Assembly (NCBI GenBank): GCA_013152895.1 | Contig: JAADFN010000035.1 | Location: 1 to 37,518, forward strand | Origin: Acidobacteriota bacterium | GTDB lineage: Bacteria; Acidobacteriota; Thermoanaerobaculia; Thermoanaerobaculales; Sulfomarinibacteraceae | Length of the DNA stretch: 37,518 bases | Reading direction: 5' to 3' | In this document: positions 8,025 through 16,306 of the stretch, piece after piece | How positions within the stretch are numbered: the first letter of the stretch is position 1 | Layout: every line of letters starts with the position of its first letter | Notes under the pieces: generated by a model | Database searches by the model: none | The model's input: the letters and a program-made list of their open reading frames with translations, nothing else | Told to the model about the DNA's origin: nothing | Translations under genes and position numbers: made by a program

Positions 8025-9405
8025 ATCGCCCGCGGCGGCTGCGTGGACTGAACGGGCGGCGGGAGCGCTGCTGGACCCTGGGCGCCGGATGCGCATCGGC
8101 GCCGGAGGCGGTCCGGGCGTGCTCGGAGTGAAAGCGGTGATTCCGGTCTTCCGGCACCCGCTGCCGGAGGAGCCGTTCGATCGCCCGCAGCCATCCCCGT
8201 TCTTCGGCGCTGCAGAACGACAGGGCGACACCGTCCAGCCCCGCCCGCGCCGTCCGGCCGATGCGGTGCACGTAGACCTCCGGCTCGTTGGGCAGGTCGT
8301 AGTTGATCACGTGGGACACACGCTGAACGTCGATGCCACGCGCGGCGATGTCGGTCGCCACGAGGACGCGGACCCGGCCGGCCTTGAAGTCGCCCATCGC
8401 CCTGGTACGCGCCGCCTGGCTCTTGTTCCCATGGATGGCCGTGGCCGGGATGCCGGCGGTTTCCAGCTTGCGCACGACCTTGTTGGCGCCGTGCTTGGTC
8501 CGGGTAAACACGATCACCCGATCCATCGCCTCGTCCGCCAGGATCGACGCCAGCAGGCGGTCCTTGTCCTGTTTCTCGACGAACAACATCTTCTGCTGGA
8601 TCTTTTCCACCGTTGGTTGCTCCGGTGCGATGGTGACGGTGACAGGGTCCGACACCATGGTGCTGGCCAGCGCCGCGATCTCGCCTCCAAGCGTGGCGGA
8701 GAAGAAGAGGGATTGCCGCTGAGCCGGCAACGTCGCGACGACCCGCCGAATGTCCGGCATGAAACCCATGTCCAGCATCCGGTCGGCCTCGTCCAGCACG
8801 AACACCTCGACAGAGCCGAGCCCGACGTGCCCCTGCTGCATCAGGTCGAGCAGCCGGCCCGGGGTGGCCACCAGGACGTCCAGCCCCCGTCTCAAACGCG
8901 CAACCTGCGGATTCTGCTTGACGCCGCCGAAGATAACGGTGTGAGCGATCCGGAGGTATTTCCCGTAGTCCGCGATGTTGTCCCCGATCTGGGCCGCCAG
9001 CTCCCGGGTCGGTGTCAGGACGAGCACCCGGGGCCGCCCCGGCGCGGGCCGCTTCCGGTTCCCGTCCAGGTACTGGAGAATCGGCAGCATGAACGCCGCC
9101 GTCTTGCCCGTTCCGGTCTGGGCGCACCCCAACATGTCCCGGCCGTGGAGCAGATCCGGAATCGACTGTTCTTGAATCGGCGTCGGTTGCTGGTAGCCCA
9201 AATCTTCAAGCGCCCTCTTCAACGGCGGAATGAGGAGGTCAAAGACCGTTTCCCCCGCCGCACCGTGATGAACCGCCGGCCGGCCGGCGAGCATCGCTTT
9301 GGTTTGAAGGGACGCCTGTCCCCGGTCATTGTGAAACGCGGCGCCGTCGACACCGCTCCTCTGTTGCGCACGCCGCACAGGCGTACTCTGTCTGGAATAA
9401 CTCAC
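8023..9405 (-). CDS. DEAD-box ATP-dependent RNA helicase, RhlE-like
   Basis: A 460-residue helicase with the full motif set: a Q-motif ([13 protein letters not shown]), Walker [26 protein letters not shown], the DEAD box in [16 protein letters not shown] in FFSATL, then in the second RecA domain [23 protein letters not shown] and [10 protein letters not shown]. The C-terminal tail is short, basic and His/Arg/Ser-rich, as expected for RNA contact. Order and spacing are closest to RhlE. It likely unwinds short RNA duplexes during ribosome assembly or RNA decay. The start is GTG 9405 with GAGAGG about 9 bases upstream. An extended -10 at 9500-9508 would give an 85-90-base leader with a hairpin, a set-up often seen in cold-responsive helicase genes, though that regulation is inference here. 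Confidence 0.93.
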   Translation of the reverse strand: MSYSRQSTPVRRAQQRSGVDGAAFHNDRGQASLQTKAMLAGRPAVHHGAAGETVFDLLIPPLKRALEDLGYQQPTPIQEQSIPDLLHGRDMLGCAQTGTGKTAAFMLPILQYLDGNRKRPAPGRPRVLVLTPTRELAAQIGDNIADYGKYLRIAHTVIFGGVKQNPQVARLRRGLDVLVATPGRLLDLMQQGHVGLGSVEVFVLDEADRMLDMGFMPDIRRVVATLPAQRQSLFFSATLGGEIAALASTMVSDPVTVTIAPEQPTVEKIQQKMLFVEKQDKDRLLASILADEAMDRVIVFTRTKHGANKVVRKLETAGIPATAIHGNKSQAARTRAMGDFKAGRVRVLVATDIAARGIDVQRVSHVINYDLPNEPEVYVHRIGRTARAGLDGVALSFCSAEERGWLRAIERLLRQRVPEDRNHRFHSEHARTASGADAHPAPRVQQRSRRPFSPRSRRGR

Positions 9406-9429
9406 GTGATTTTCCTCTCGCGCACAAGG

Positions 9430-9465
9430 CGTTGAATTCCAACCCAGCGGGCAAGGACTTCAACG
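9430..9465 (-). promoter_or_regulatory. Hairpin in the helicase mRNA leader
   Basis: CGTTGAA at 9430-9436 and TTCAACG at 9459-9465 are perfect inverted copies enclosing 22 bases. The hairpin lies 25 bases upstream of the helicase GTG and could affect stability or translation. No T-tract follows, so it is not a standard terminator. Confidence 0.4.
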
Positions 9466-9499
9466 AAGAGGAACCGGGCCGTCAGGCAGGTGAGGCATT

Positions 9500-9508
9500 A
9501 CTATAGCA
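9500..9508 (-). promoter_or_regulatory. Putative extended -10 (TGC-TATAGT) for the helicase gene
   Basis: On the minus strand TGCTATAGT matches an extended -10. The predicted transcript start near 9493 leaves a leader of about 88 bases before the GTG at 9405. Confidence 0.5.
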
Positions 9509-9542
9509 CACTCACGACCTCCCTGATGCCTCGGGAGCAGCG

Positions 9543-9641
9543 ATTCCGCAACGATCACTCGTCTGGGCGTTGGAGAAGGGTTTTCTTGGCCGTCATTGCC
9601 GACAGGAGATCCGCGGACGGTCTATCACGCCGTTGCGGAAT
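9543..9641. repeat. 11-base perfect inverted repeat bounding a 99-base segment
   Basis: ATTCCGCAACG (9543-9553) and CGTTGCGGAAT (9631-9641) are exact reverse complements separated by 77 bases. It could be the stem of a structured RNA or the ends of a tiny mobile remnant. Nothing else in the segment is recognised. Confidence 0.45.
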
Positions 9642-9797
9642 TGCTGGGCCCGGGGCACGAGGCAATATCCCGTGGCAGCTCCTACGAGCAGCTCTCGCGG
9701 GACACGTATGTTCGAGATCCAGGTCGGCCGTCGAGCTCTCGTCTGTTCCGTCTCTGTGGCCCCCCCGGGGAAACTGGAGGATCTCTTCAGGGCACGG

Positions 9798-9803
9798 TAT
9801 TCT
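9798..9803 (+). promoter_or_regulatory. Putative -10 box (TATTCT) directly before the patatin start
   Basis: TATTCT ends exactly 6 bases before ATG 9810, predicting a leaderless transcript. There is no Shine-Dalgarno between box and start. Confidence 0.5.
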
Positions 9804-9809
9804 GGTTTC

Positions 9810-10916
9810 ATGGCACGGGCGCTCGTTCTTTCCGGCGGGGGGGTCAAGGGGACCTTCGAGGCTGGCGTTGTCCACCGGCTGGCCGAGGCCGGTCACGGCG
9901 GGTGGAGCGTGTATTGCGGCGTGTCGGCCGGAGCGCTCAACGCGTTCATGGCCGCGCAGGGCCGGGTCGAGGAGATGGCTCGTCTTTGGGTGGACCAGGC
10001 TCGCCGCGGGATGCCCGCCTTCCGGTCGAAGCTGGACGCGGCCAATCTCGCCGTCCATGCCATCGCCCCCGGGCTGCTGGCCTACGCTGATATCCTGGCG
10101 ACGGACGGACTCTATGACAATCGCGAGCTTGCCGAGATCCTCGAACCGTTTGCGGCCGGCCTGGCAGGCAGGCTCTCGTCGCTCGGCCATGCGCTTCGTG
10201 TCGGCGTCGTCTGTCTCCAGACCGGGGAATACCTCGCCGTCGATCCGGCCGCCGATGTCGAGGCCGGGAGCATCGTGCCGCTGATCCTGGCATCGACGGC
10301 CATTCCCCTGGCGTTCGATCCGGTCGAGCTCGTTGTGAACGTTGCGGGCGCCACGTGCTCCGGACGCCGGTGCCAGTTCGTGGACGGGGGCGTCCGGAAC
10401 ATCACCCCACTGGCCGACGCGATCAGGGCGGCGAAGCAGGGCGGGATCGAGCTTGATGGCATCGACGTGGTCCTGGCCTCCCCTCTCGATCCGGCCGGGG
10501 CGGACCACGAGTTTCATGGCCTCCTCGAGATCGGCCTGCGAGCGGAGGAAATCCTGACGAACGAGATCTACCGGAACGATCTCGAGATGTTCATCCGGGC
10601 CAACGCCCTGGCCGCCCTTCACGCGGGGCTCGCATCGGATGCTGCGGAAAGCGCGGACGCCAAACGGCTGGCACGGCGCCTTGCGGCCGCCCTCCCGGGC
10701 TCGGATGCATACCGTCCCCTCGATCTCAAAATCATCCGGCCGACTCCCGACTCGTGGCGCGCCTTCACCGGCCGCAAGGATGCCGATGTCGGCCTGGAGT
10801 TTCCCGGCGACCTGGACCGGAACGCGGAGCTGCTGCAGCTCGTTCATGGCTACGGACGGTGGCTGGCGGACCACGGCGAGTTTCACCAGATGATCCCCGC
10901 CCGACCGGATCATTGA
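9810..10916 (+). CDS. Patatin-like phospholipase family protein
   Basis: The product is 368 residues from ATG 9810 (MARALVLSGGGVKGTFEAG). It carries the patatin catalytic set: the oxyanion glycine loop SGGGVKG at the N-terminus, the nucleophile serine in GVSAG (residues about 46-50), and the catalytic aspartate in FVDGGVRNITP. Such proteins are lipid acyl hydrolases that use a Ser-Asp dyad. The remaining C-terminal part, with a long helical segment, is not a recognised second domain. No signal peptide or membrane helix is visible, so it is probably cytoplasmic or peripherally membrane-bound. The start is preceded by a -10 box and lacks a Shine-Dalgarno. A degenerate GGDEF gene follows 30 bases downstream and is probably cotranscribed. 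Confidence 0.88.
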   Translation: MARALVLSGGGVKGTFEAGVVHRLAEAGHGGWSVYCGVSAGALNAFMAAQGRVEEMARLWVDQARRGMPAFRSKLDAANLAVHAIAPGLLAYADILATDGLYDNRELAEILEPFAAGLAGRLSSLGHALRVGVVCLQTGEYLAVDPAADVEAGSIVPLILASTAIPLAFDPVELVVNVAGATCSGRRCQFVDGGVRNITPLADAIRAAKQGGIELDGIDVVLASPLDPAGADHEFHGLLEIGLRAEEILTNEIYRNDLEMFIRANALAALHAGLASDAAESADAKRLARRLAAALPGSDAYRPLDLKIIRPTPDSWRAFTGRKDADVGLEFPGDLDRNAELLQLVHGYGRWLADHGEFHQMIPARPDH

Positions 10917-10946
10917 CCGGCGCGTGGGATTCTGCGAAGATCAGTC

Positions 10947-11630
10947 ATGGACACATCTCGAAAGGAATACCCGGAAGCCTTCCCGGAAGCAGACGCCAGC
11001 TTTTTCCATATTCTCCTCCCGTACGAGATCCGGTTGACACAGCGGCGGGCGATGGGGTGGGGGTCCACTCCCGATGAAGAGCTCCCACCACTGTTTATCG
11101 GCCTGTACCTGATTCGGATCGTCCCACTCGAAAACACCCAGATCGTTCCGGACGAGGACACGTTGGAATCGATCCACCGGGGTTTCTTCGCGTCCTTGAG
11201 AGGCGCCCTTCGCGATTCGGACATCCTCGGACGTTTCGGTCCCAACGAGTTTCTCGCACTCGTCCGGGATCTCGATCCCGAGCAGTCGTACATCGTCGCC
11301 CAGCGCGTGCTCAGCATTACCAGTCGCTCCGATGTTCTGCGCAACGCCGGGTTGACGGCACGGGTCGGCTACATCATCTATCCGCTGACGACACAGCCGA
11401 ATCTCCCCGGTGAGCAGTGGCTGGATCTGGTCGACCTCGCCCGAGCCGTCGGACGCCGGCCCGCCCCTTCGAGCGGCGCCACCGGATTCGGCATCCTCAG
11501 GGGGGCGGAGATCACCCAAACCGACCTCCCCGAGACGGACCTGATCAACCTCGCTACCCAAGATCTCGAGACGCTCGCTTCCGCCGGCCTCATCCGCCTT
11601 CAGCGGATTCATCTCCTCGCCGAGGTGTAG
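10947..11630 (+). CDS. Degenerate GGDEF-domain protein
   Basis: This 227-residue protein has the layout of the second half of a diguanylate cyclase domain: a helix SLRGALRDSDILGRFG followed by GPNEFLALV where GGDEF would stand (residues 98-102 are G-P-N-E-F), then SYIVAQRVLSI and a strand TARVGYIIYPL. The catalytic Gly-Gly-Asp-Glu motif is altered at two positions, so cyclic di-GMP synthesis is unlikely; such proteins usually act as binding or signalling modules. No sensor domain or membrane segment is seen at the N-terminus, and the last 55 residues are unassigned. The start ATG 10947 lacks a strong Shine-Dalgarno; it probably rides on the patatin transcript. The assignment rests on motif context and could be wrong in detail. 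Confidence 0.7.
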   Translation: MDTSRKEYPEAFPEADASFFHILLPYEIRLTQRRAMGWGSTPDEELPPLFIGLYLIRIVPLENTQIVPDEDTLESIHRGFFASLRGALRDSDILGRFGPNEFLALVRDLDPEQSYIVAQRVLSITSRSDVLRNAGLTARVGYIIYPLTTQPNLPGEQWLDLVDLARAVGRRPAPSSGATGFGILRGAEITQTDLPETDLINLATQDLETLASAGLIRLQRIHLLAEV

Positions 11631-11654
11631 ACAGCTCCGTTCAGGGAGACCGCC

Positions 11655-12221
11655 TCACGGGTTTGAGGGAACGATCAGCCGGTTGACGAACGGTTCGTAG
11701 GTCATGAAGTCCGCATGGTGGACGAGCCACGCCTCGGTGCTCCTCGCCACCAGCGCGCCCTCCCCGGCATGCGCCGCAACGATGTGACAGACCGCGTCGG
11801 GGAGCCCCTGCTCCATCGCCAGGGCCACGCCGGTGAACGGGTGCCGCAGGTAGGAGCCGCGTACGCTCTGCTGGATGCCGCCGGCACCGTCGCTCTCGTA
11901 CTCCAGCAGCTTCCCGACATCTGCCAGGATGGCGCCGGCGACCAGGACATCCATGTCCACCGGCAACGCCTCTCCGAAGAATTCCCGAACCTTGAGGCCG
12001 GCGTCGCGGGCGATGTGGACCACGAGACGTTTGTGCGCGAGGAACGAGACGGGGCAGTCCGGAACCTTCAGAGTGAACGGGATCCGCCCGAGGTCGGCCG
12101 GCTTCAACGGGGAAAGCTCGAACGCGCGGGCCCAGCATTCCACGACGCGCTGACGGAGGCTCGAGTCGCCGATCCACTCGAGCTCCGGCCACATCTGCCG
12201 TATGTCATCGTGCACGCTCAT
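11655..12221 (-). CDS. HD-domain-like protein with altered HD motif
   Basis: A 188-residue protein. The second of two adjacent ATG codons (12221) is preferred because AGGAGG sits at proper spacing before it. The arrangement is that of HD phosphohydrolases: a first His in LAHKRLVVHIAR (H63 or H69), then AGAILADVGKLLEYE, RHPFTGVALA (H127), AAHAGEG (H151) and VHHADFM (D171). In active enzymes the second motif reads HD, but here it is A100-D101, so one metal-binding histidine is missing. The catalytic role is therefore doubtful; a regulatory or nucleotide-binding role is possible. The gene begins directly behind the stop of the D,D-carboxypeptidase gene, so the two form an operon, and it converges with the GGDEF-like gene 24 bases away. 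Confidence 0.75.
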   Translation of the reverse strand: MSVHDDIRQMWPELEWIGDSSLRQRVVECWARAFELSPLKPADLGRIPFTLKVPDCPVSFLAHKRLVVHIARDAGLKVREFFGEALPVDMDVLVAGAILADVGKLLEYESDGAGGIQQSVRGSYLRHPFTGVALAMEQGLPDAVCHIVAAHAGEGALVARSTEAWLVHHADFMTYEPFVNRLIVPSNP

Positions 12222-12223
12222 CA

Positions 12224-13468
12224 TTACCTCCTCGCGCCACGGCGCACCGGATTGACCGTGGCCAATGCGTCAGACAGAACGAACGGCGCACCGCACGCCC
12301 CTGGAACGGCCCCGCCCTCCCGGCCAATCAACCGGCGTAGCCAATGTTCTTCCTTGCGCCGCCAGCCACCCAGGTCGCGGCCAGCCTCCGGTGCCGCCAC
12401 GCAGAAAACAATCATCCGGCCGGCCGGTGTTCTGAAGAACCCGGCGAGCACCGCGACCCCGCCGTCGGTCGAGCTGAGCGTGCCCGTCTTGCAGACGACG
12501 GCCCGCGCAAGGCGTCCGCGCGCAAGCCTGGGAAACATCAGCGGGACCGGGCCGGGATCGCATCCGGGCACCGGCAGCAGATCGCGAGGCGAAAGTCCCA
12601 TCTTTGCCAGTGCCACGCGGAACCGTACGAGCATCCTGACGACCAGCCGCGGCGTCATCCGGTTCTCCCCCTCCCCGCACGCCGTTTCGAGACGAACCTG
12701 TCTCGCCGCATCCCCGAGCTTTTCACGCAGGAACGCCTGCACGGCGGGCGCGCCTCCGAGCGGATCCGCGATCCGCTCGATGTCGTTGTTCGAGTACACG
12801 TCGAAACGTTTGAGCATCACGCGAAGCGGGTTTGAACGATGGACGACCAGGACGGCGGGATGCCCGGCCGTCCCGACGCGGACTGGACCGCCGATCCTCA
12901 CCCGTGGCGGATGGGAGGCGTCCCATCCCCGTCTCCCGGCCAGGTCACGCCACGTTTTCCAGATCCCCGCGTTCCACAGGGCTGGATCCATTGCCCGCTT
13001 GAGGCGCCGTGCGGCGAGCACGAGGCGCGCGGTACGAGTCGGTCTACGCTTGAAAGGCCCCCCCTCCCAACCCATCCAGAACGTGCCCTGCACCACGAGA
13101 CCGCCGGTCACCGTCCGGACACCCGACCGGTTGAGCTTCCGGGCGACACGCATGGCGTTCTCGAGTTGGAAGTCCGGATCGCCACCCCCGAGCACGACCA
13201 GGTCGCCTCGCAGCCGGCCACGCCGCGGATCGAGCGTCCCGGCTGCCCCGAACTCCGTCACGTACCGGTGTTCCGGCCCCAGCCGCTGGAGCGCGAGCCA
13301 CGTCGTCCCCACCTTGACGACCGAAGCCGGGTTGAACGGCGTCCCGCCACCACGGCTGCTGAGAACCTGCCCGCCGGCGGTCTCGACCTCCCACAACAGC
13401 CCCGCGTGGGCCCATCCCACCGACCCTGCAAGCAGCAGGACGGCCGCGAACATCCGAAGTCGTCGCAT
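12224..13468 (-). CDS. D-alanyl-D-alanine carboxypeptidase/endopeptidase, PBP4 (DacB) type
   Basis: The 414-residue product starts at ATG 13468 (MRRLRMFAAVLLLAG), giving a signal peptide with cleavage around WAHA. The three penicillin-binding motifs are present: SxxK as S49-V-V-K52 in NPASVVKVG, SxN as S226-N-N228 in DVYSNNDIER, and KTG at 327-329 in VCKTGTLSS. This pattern and the long insertion between the first two motifs fit the PBP4/DacB class (peptidase family S13) that trims or opens peptidoglycan cross-links in the periplasm. It is shorter than E. coli PBP4 (477 residues). It lies 50 bases behind a YfhO gene and its stop touches the start of the HD-like gene, so all three may share a transcript. 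Confidence 0.88.
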   Translation of the reverse strand: MRRLRMFAAVLLLAGSVGWAHAGLLWEVETAGGQVLSSRGGGTPFNPASVVKVGTTWLALQRLGPEHRYVTEFGAAGTLDPRRGRLRGDLVVLGGGDPDFQLENAMRVARKLNRSGVRTVTGGLVVQGTFWMGWEGGPFKRRPTRTARLVLAARRLKRAMDPALWNAGIWKTWRDLAGRRGWDASHPPRVRIGGPVRVGTAGHPAVLVVHRSNPLRVMLKRFDVYSNNDIERIADPLGGAPAVQAFLREKLGDAARQVRLETACGEGENRMTPRLVVRMLVRFRVALAKMGLSPRDLLPVPGCDPGPVPLMFPRLARGRLARAVVCKTGTLSSTDGGVAVLAGFFRTPAGRMIVFCVAAPEAGRDLGGWRRKEEHWLRRLIGREGGAVPGACGAPFVLSDALATVNPVRRGARR

Positions 13469-13518
13469 CGGCCCCGATGATGGCACATCCCGCCAACGAT
13501 GGCATCCGGAGCGCCAGA

Positions 13519-15927
13519 TCATTCAGAAGATCGCTCCCGGACTTCCCGCCGGCCAGATCGCAGCTCGCGCCATACGAGCCCGGAGAAGAGCAACAGCGAG
13601 AGAAGCGACAGGGCCAAACCGACGCGGAACGTCAGGGGCCTGAAATCGAATCGGACCTCGTGGCGTCCGCCAGGCACGAAAACGCCACGCAGGACGAAAT
13701 CCGCCTTCAGAACCGGCGTGGGCCGGCCATCGACGTGCGCCTGCCAGCCCGGATAGTCGACGCCTGACAGGACGAGAAACGCGGGGCCGTCGCTCGCCGA
13801 GCGGATGACGACATGATCGGATTCGAGCTTCAGAATGCTCACCGTCGCGCGGGCGAGACCATGCCGGACACTGACGCCGGATCTGGCATCCACCAGGGCC
13901 GTGTCAAGGGGATCGAACACCGCGCCCCCGGGAAGACGGGACGTGTGCACCGCCTCGAGAACCTGGCGCTTTTTGAGCGGAACAACCTCGCGCACGGTCC
14001 ATACCCTGGGCAGCGCCCGCCGGTTTTCAAGGGTTACGGTCGAGCCGAGCCTGCCCCGCACCACCCAGCGCCCGGTTCCCTCAGGCGGCCGAGCGGGGGA
14101 CGCCGTTCCTTCGTCCCGCGCCGGGGCATCCACCCGGGCAACGGAGCGAAGAACGTCGGTGCGGCGAGCCGGCACAAAGAGAAGACGAACGGACAGGAGG
14201 TCCAGCGCGCGATTCCGTGCCGGCAGCACGGAGGGAGCCATGGCGCCCCAGCGCTTCATCGAGGCAAACTGCGCATACTCGCGAAGAATCAATGGGTTAT
14301 GACCGCTGACGCTGGGGAACCCCCACAACAGGGAGAGGTTGGGCACGGCCGCCTCCGGGTTCTGGTGATTCCCTTCGAGCGGAGCATAGCGGGCATGCAT
14401 CGCATCGAGCTCGCTCATCAACGGCTCAAGACGGTCCCGTGTCGCGGTGAACCAGGAGGCGGAGATAAAGGCATCGCGGGGATAGATCCAGCCAAAGTGC
14501 ACCAGCTCGATCGCCACGGCACAGACGACAGCCGCCGCCCGGAGGCGGGAGGCGGGATGGTGGCTCCACATCCAGAGGGCCGCGAAGCTCACGAGGAAGA
14601 GGACCAGCGGAGGGGCGATCGCCCCGACCCGCCACGGCAGCGATGCGGGCGCGGCGGCGTGCAGCCTGGAAACCGCCCACCCCCGGAATGCCGCCGCAGA
14701 GAAGAACGTGCCGGCAAGCGCCAGCCCGATGATGACCCCCACTCCGGCCAGGGCGATCCAAAGCGTTCTCAATCGCTCTTTGGACGGCAGCTTCTGCAAG
14801 GTCGCCAGGCCGATGCCGGCGAGCGCCGACGACGCGATAGTGAACTCGAAGAGATACCGGGACGGCGAGCGGAACTTGTTGACGAGCGGGATGTGGTACA
14901 GCAGGTGGGCGAGCGGTGTGTAGCGGCCCAGGGCAAGCACGAGCGAACCGATCGCAACCGCAGTCCAGAAGCCGGCGAGCCGTTTCTGCCTGGCCCTGAA
15001 CACGGCCACGATCGCGAGCAGCATCGCCGTGAGACCCACGAACCCCGTCACATCGCTGACGTACCACTTCCCAAAGTACGCGACATGGTTGAACGGGGTT
15101 GACCAGCCACCGACCAACGTCGGGAAGACGAGCGTGATGAGCTGGCGTGGCGGCAGGGAGCCCTGCACAAAGAAACCGTACGAAATGGCCCTGCGAACAC
15201 TCTGCCCGGCGAGCTGCCAGAGCGGAACCAGCAGAATGGCAGCCATCCCGACCCCGAGCACCGAAGCGGTGAGGACGCGAGCCATGAAGCGTTTCCACCC
15301 CGGGGCAGCGCCGGCGGCACGCACGCACGCATAGAGACCGCCGAGGATCAGCACCTTCACCATGATCTGGGGATGCCCCCCAAGGATGCACATGGCCAGG
15401 GAAAAGGCCGCGAGCGCCTGCCCTCCGGCACCCGGGCCCTTCCGCATGCGTTCGATCCCGGCCAGGAAGAGAGGCGCCCACGCTGCCGCCTGGATCATGT
15501 TGACGTGTCCGATGTGGGCCGCGAAGAAGCCGGAGAGGCCGTACACGAGACCGGCCACGGCCGCCGCCATCCTGGACTCCGTCAGCGTCCACACGAAAAC
15601 GTACTGTGCAAATGACGCGATGACGTACCCAAGGGCGACGAGGAGGCTGAACCAGCCGAGACCGTTGGGCAAGAGCAGAGAAAGCGGATACCAGAACATG
15701 CTTTCGGGATCGGCTGCGACCGGATAACCTGCAAAGACGTTTGGTGACCAAAGGCTCAGAGGGACGTGGTATGCGGGGAGAATCATGAATGCCCCGTCTC
15801 CTGTTGCCAAGATCCTCCCGGACAGCACGATGCGCGAGAAAACGGCTGCAAACAGCAACGCGAAGGCCGCGGCCGCGGCCACGAAGCGCCCGCGTCCCCG
15901 CCCGGTGCTTTCGATGTCCCCTCCCAT
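13519..15927 (-). CDS. YfhO-family large membrane protein (first copy)
   Basis: The product is 802 residues from ATG 15927 (MGGDIESTGRGRGRF), chosen because TGGAGG lies five bases ahead and the first hydrophobic helix follows directly. Roughly a dozen transmembrane helices fill residues 15-520, with a motif FWYPLSLLLPNGLGW after helix 1 and loop residues GDGAFM, as in GT-C-fold glycosyltransferases. The C-terminal 280 residues form a soluble beta-rich domain ending in YPGWQAHVDGRPTPV, the hallmark of YfhO proteins. Known YfhO members glycosylate cell-envelope polymers using a lipid-linked sugar; that role is inferred here. A last hydrophobic helix (LALSLLSLLLFSGLVW) closes the protein. It stands first in a possible operon with the carboxypeptidase gene. 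Confidence 0.86.
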   Translation of the reverse strand: MGGDIESTGRGRGRFVAAAAAFALLFAAVFSRIVLSGRILATGDGAFMILPAYHVPLSLWSPNVFAGYPVAADPESMFWYPLSLLLPNGLGWFSLLVALGYVIASFAQYVFVWTLTESRMAAAVAGLVYGLSGFFAAHIGHVNMIQAAAWAPLFLAGIERMRKGPGAGGQALAAFSLAMCILGGHPQIMVKVLILGGLYACVRAAGAAPGWKRFMARVLTASVLGVGMAAILLVPLWQLAGQSVRRAISYGFFVQGSLPPRQLITLVFPTLVGGWSTPFNHVAYFGKWYVSDVTGFVGLTAMLLAIVAVFRARQKRLAGFWTAVAIGSLVLALGRYTPLAHLLYHIPLVNKFRSPSRYLFEFTIASSALAGIGLATLQKLPSKERLRTLWIALAGVGVIIGLALAGTFFSAAAFRGWAVSRLHAAAPASLPWRVGAIAPPLVLFLVSFAALWMWSHHPASRLRAAAVVCAVAIELVHFGWIYPRDAFISASWFTATRDRLEPLMSELDAMHARYAPLEGNHQNPEAAVPNLSLLWGFPSVSGHNPLILREYAQFASMKRWGAMAPSVLPARNRALDLLSVRLLFVPARRTDVLRSVARVDAPARDEGTASPARPPEGTGRWVVRGRLGSTVTLENRRALPRVWTVREVVPLKKRQVLEAVHTSRLPGGAVFDPLDTALVDARSGVSVRHGLARATVSILKLESDHVVIRSASDGPAFLVLSGVDYPGWQAHVDGRPTPVLKADFVLRGVFVPGGRHEVRFDFRPLTFRVGLALSLLSLLLFSGLVWRELRSGRREVRERSSE

Positions 15928-16026
15928 GCTGCCTCCAATGCACCCGCGAATATGCGCATCGTACAACAGATGCCGCCCGCCCAGACCGCAATTGCCGTCC
16001 GGATGATACGACCTCTCCGTAGCCCG

Positions 16027-16068
16027 GCGCAGCCCGAGCGCTGCGTGAGCGGATGGATCGGGCTGCGC
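16027..16068. repeat. Perfect 11-bp hairpin, REP-like
   Basis: GCGCAGCCCGA (16027-16037) pairs with TCGGGCTGCGC (16058-16067 plus 16068) around a 20-base loop. There is no T-tract on either side. The sequence resembles short palindromic REP-type elements and abuts the repeat end motif. Confidence 0.55.
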
Positions 16069-16069
16069 T

Positions 16070-16091
16070 CGCCCGCATATCTCGCACACTT
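16070..16091. repeat. Solo end motif of the interspersed repeat (copy D)
   Basis: CGCCCGCATATCTCGCACAC at this position matches the plus-strand end of copy A (GGCATGTCTCGCACACTT) and the left end of copy C (AGCCCACATATCTCGC). The body of the repeat is not recognisable on either side. Confidence 0.5.
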
Positions 16092-16294
16092 CACGCGCTA
16101 CCCCACCACGATTCGCATCCCAGCGATGACCTACCCGTCGTAACCGGCTCCTCCCCCTCGACAACAGCACCATCCCGCTTCATACGGCTCTGCCTGGCCA
16201 ACGCAGAAGAGCAGAAGAATAGAACACGCTGGAAGCGGGAGAGCACTCGCCCACTCCACTCGTTGGGGAGCCAAACGGATTCGGCGGGCCGCGA

Positions 16295-16300
16295 TATAAT
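16295..16300 (+). promoter_or_regulatory. Putative -10 box (TATAAT) directly before the mazG start
   Basis: A consensus TATAAT ends exactly 6 bases before the GTG at 16307, predicting a leaderless transcript; no Shine-Dalgarno lies between. A -35 element is not clear. Confidence 0.65.
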
Positions 16301-16306
16301 CAGCTG

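Larger units (their letters stand above)
9406..9809. other. Divergent intergenic region between the helicase and patatin genes
   Basis: These 404 bases hold the helicase leader and its minus-strand promoter (9406-9510), an 11-base inverted repeat at 9543-9553 and 9631-9641, and the patatin -10 box at 9798-9803. I see no convincing gene here; open frames in it lack a start context and family features. Confidence 0.6.
15928..16306. other. Divergent intergenic region between YfhO and mazG
   Basis: These 379 bases hold the YfhO ribosome-binding site, a possible minus-strand TACGAT box at 15958-15963, an 11-base-pair hairpin at 16027-16068, a solo end motif of the interspersed repeat at 16070-16091, and the mazG -10 box at 16295-16300. 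No gene is supported. Confidence 0.6.
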
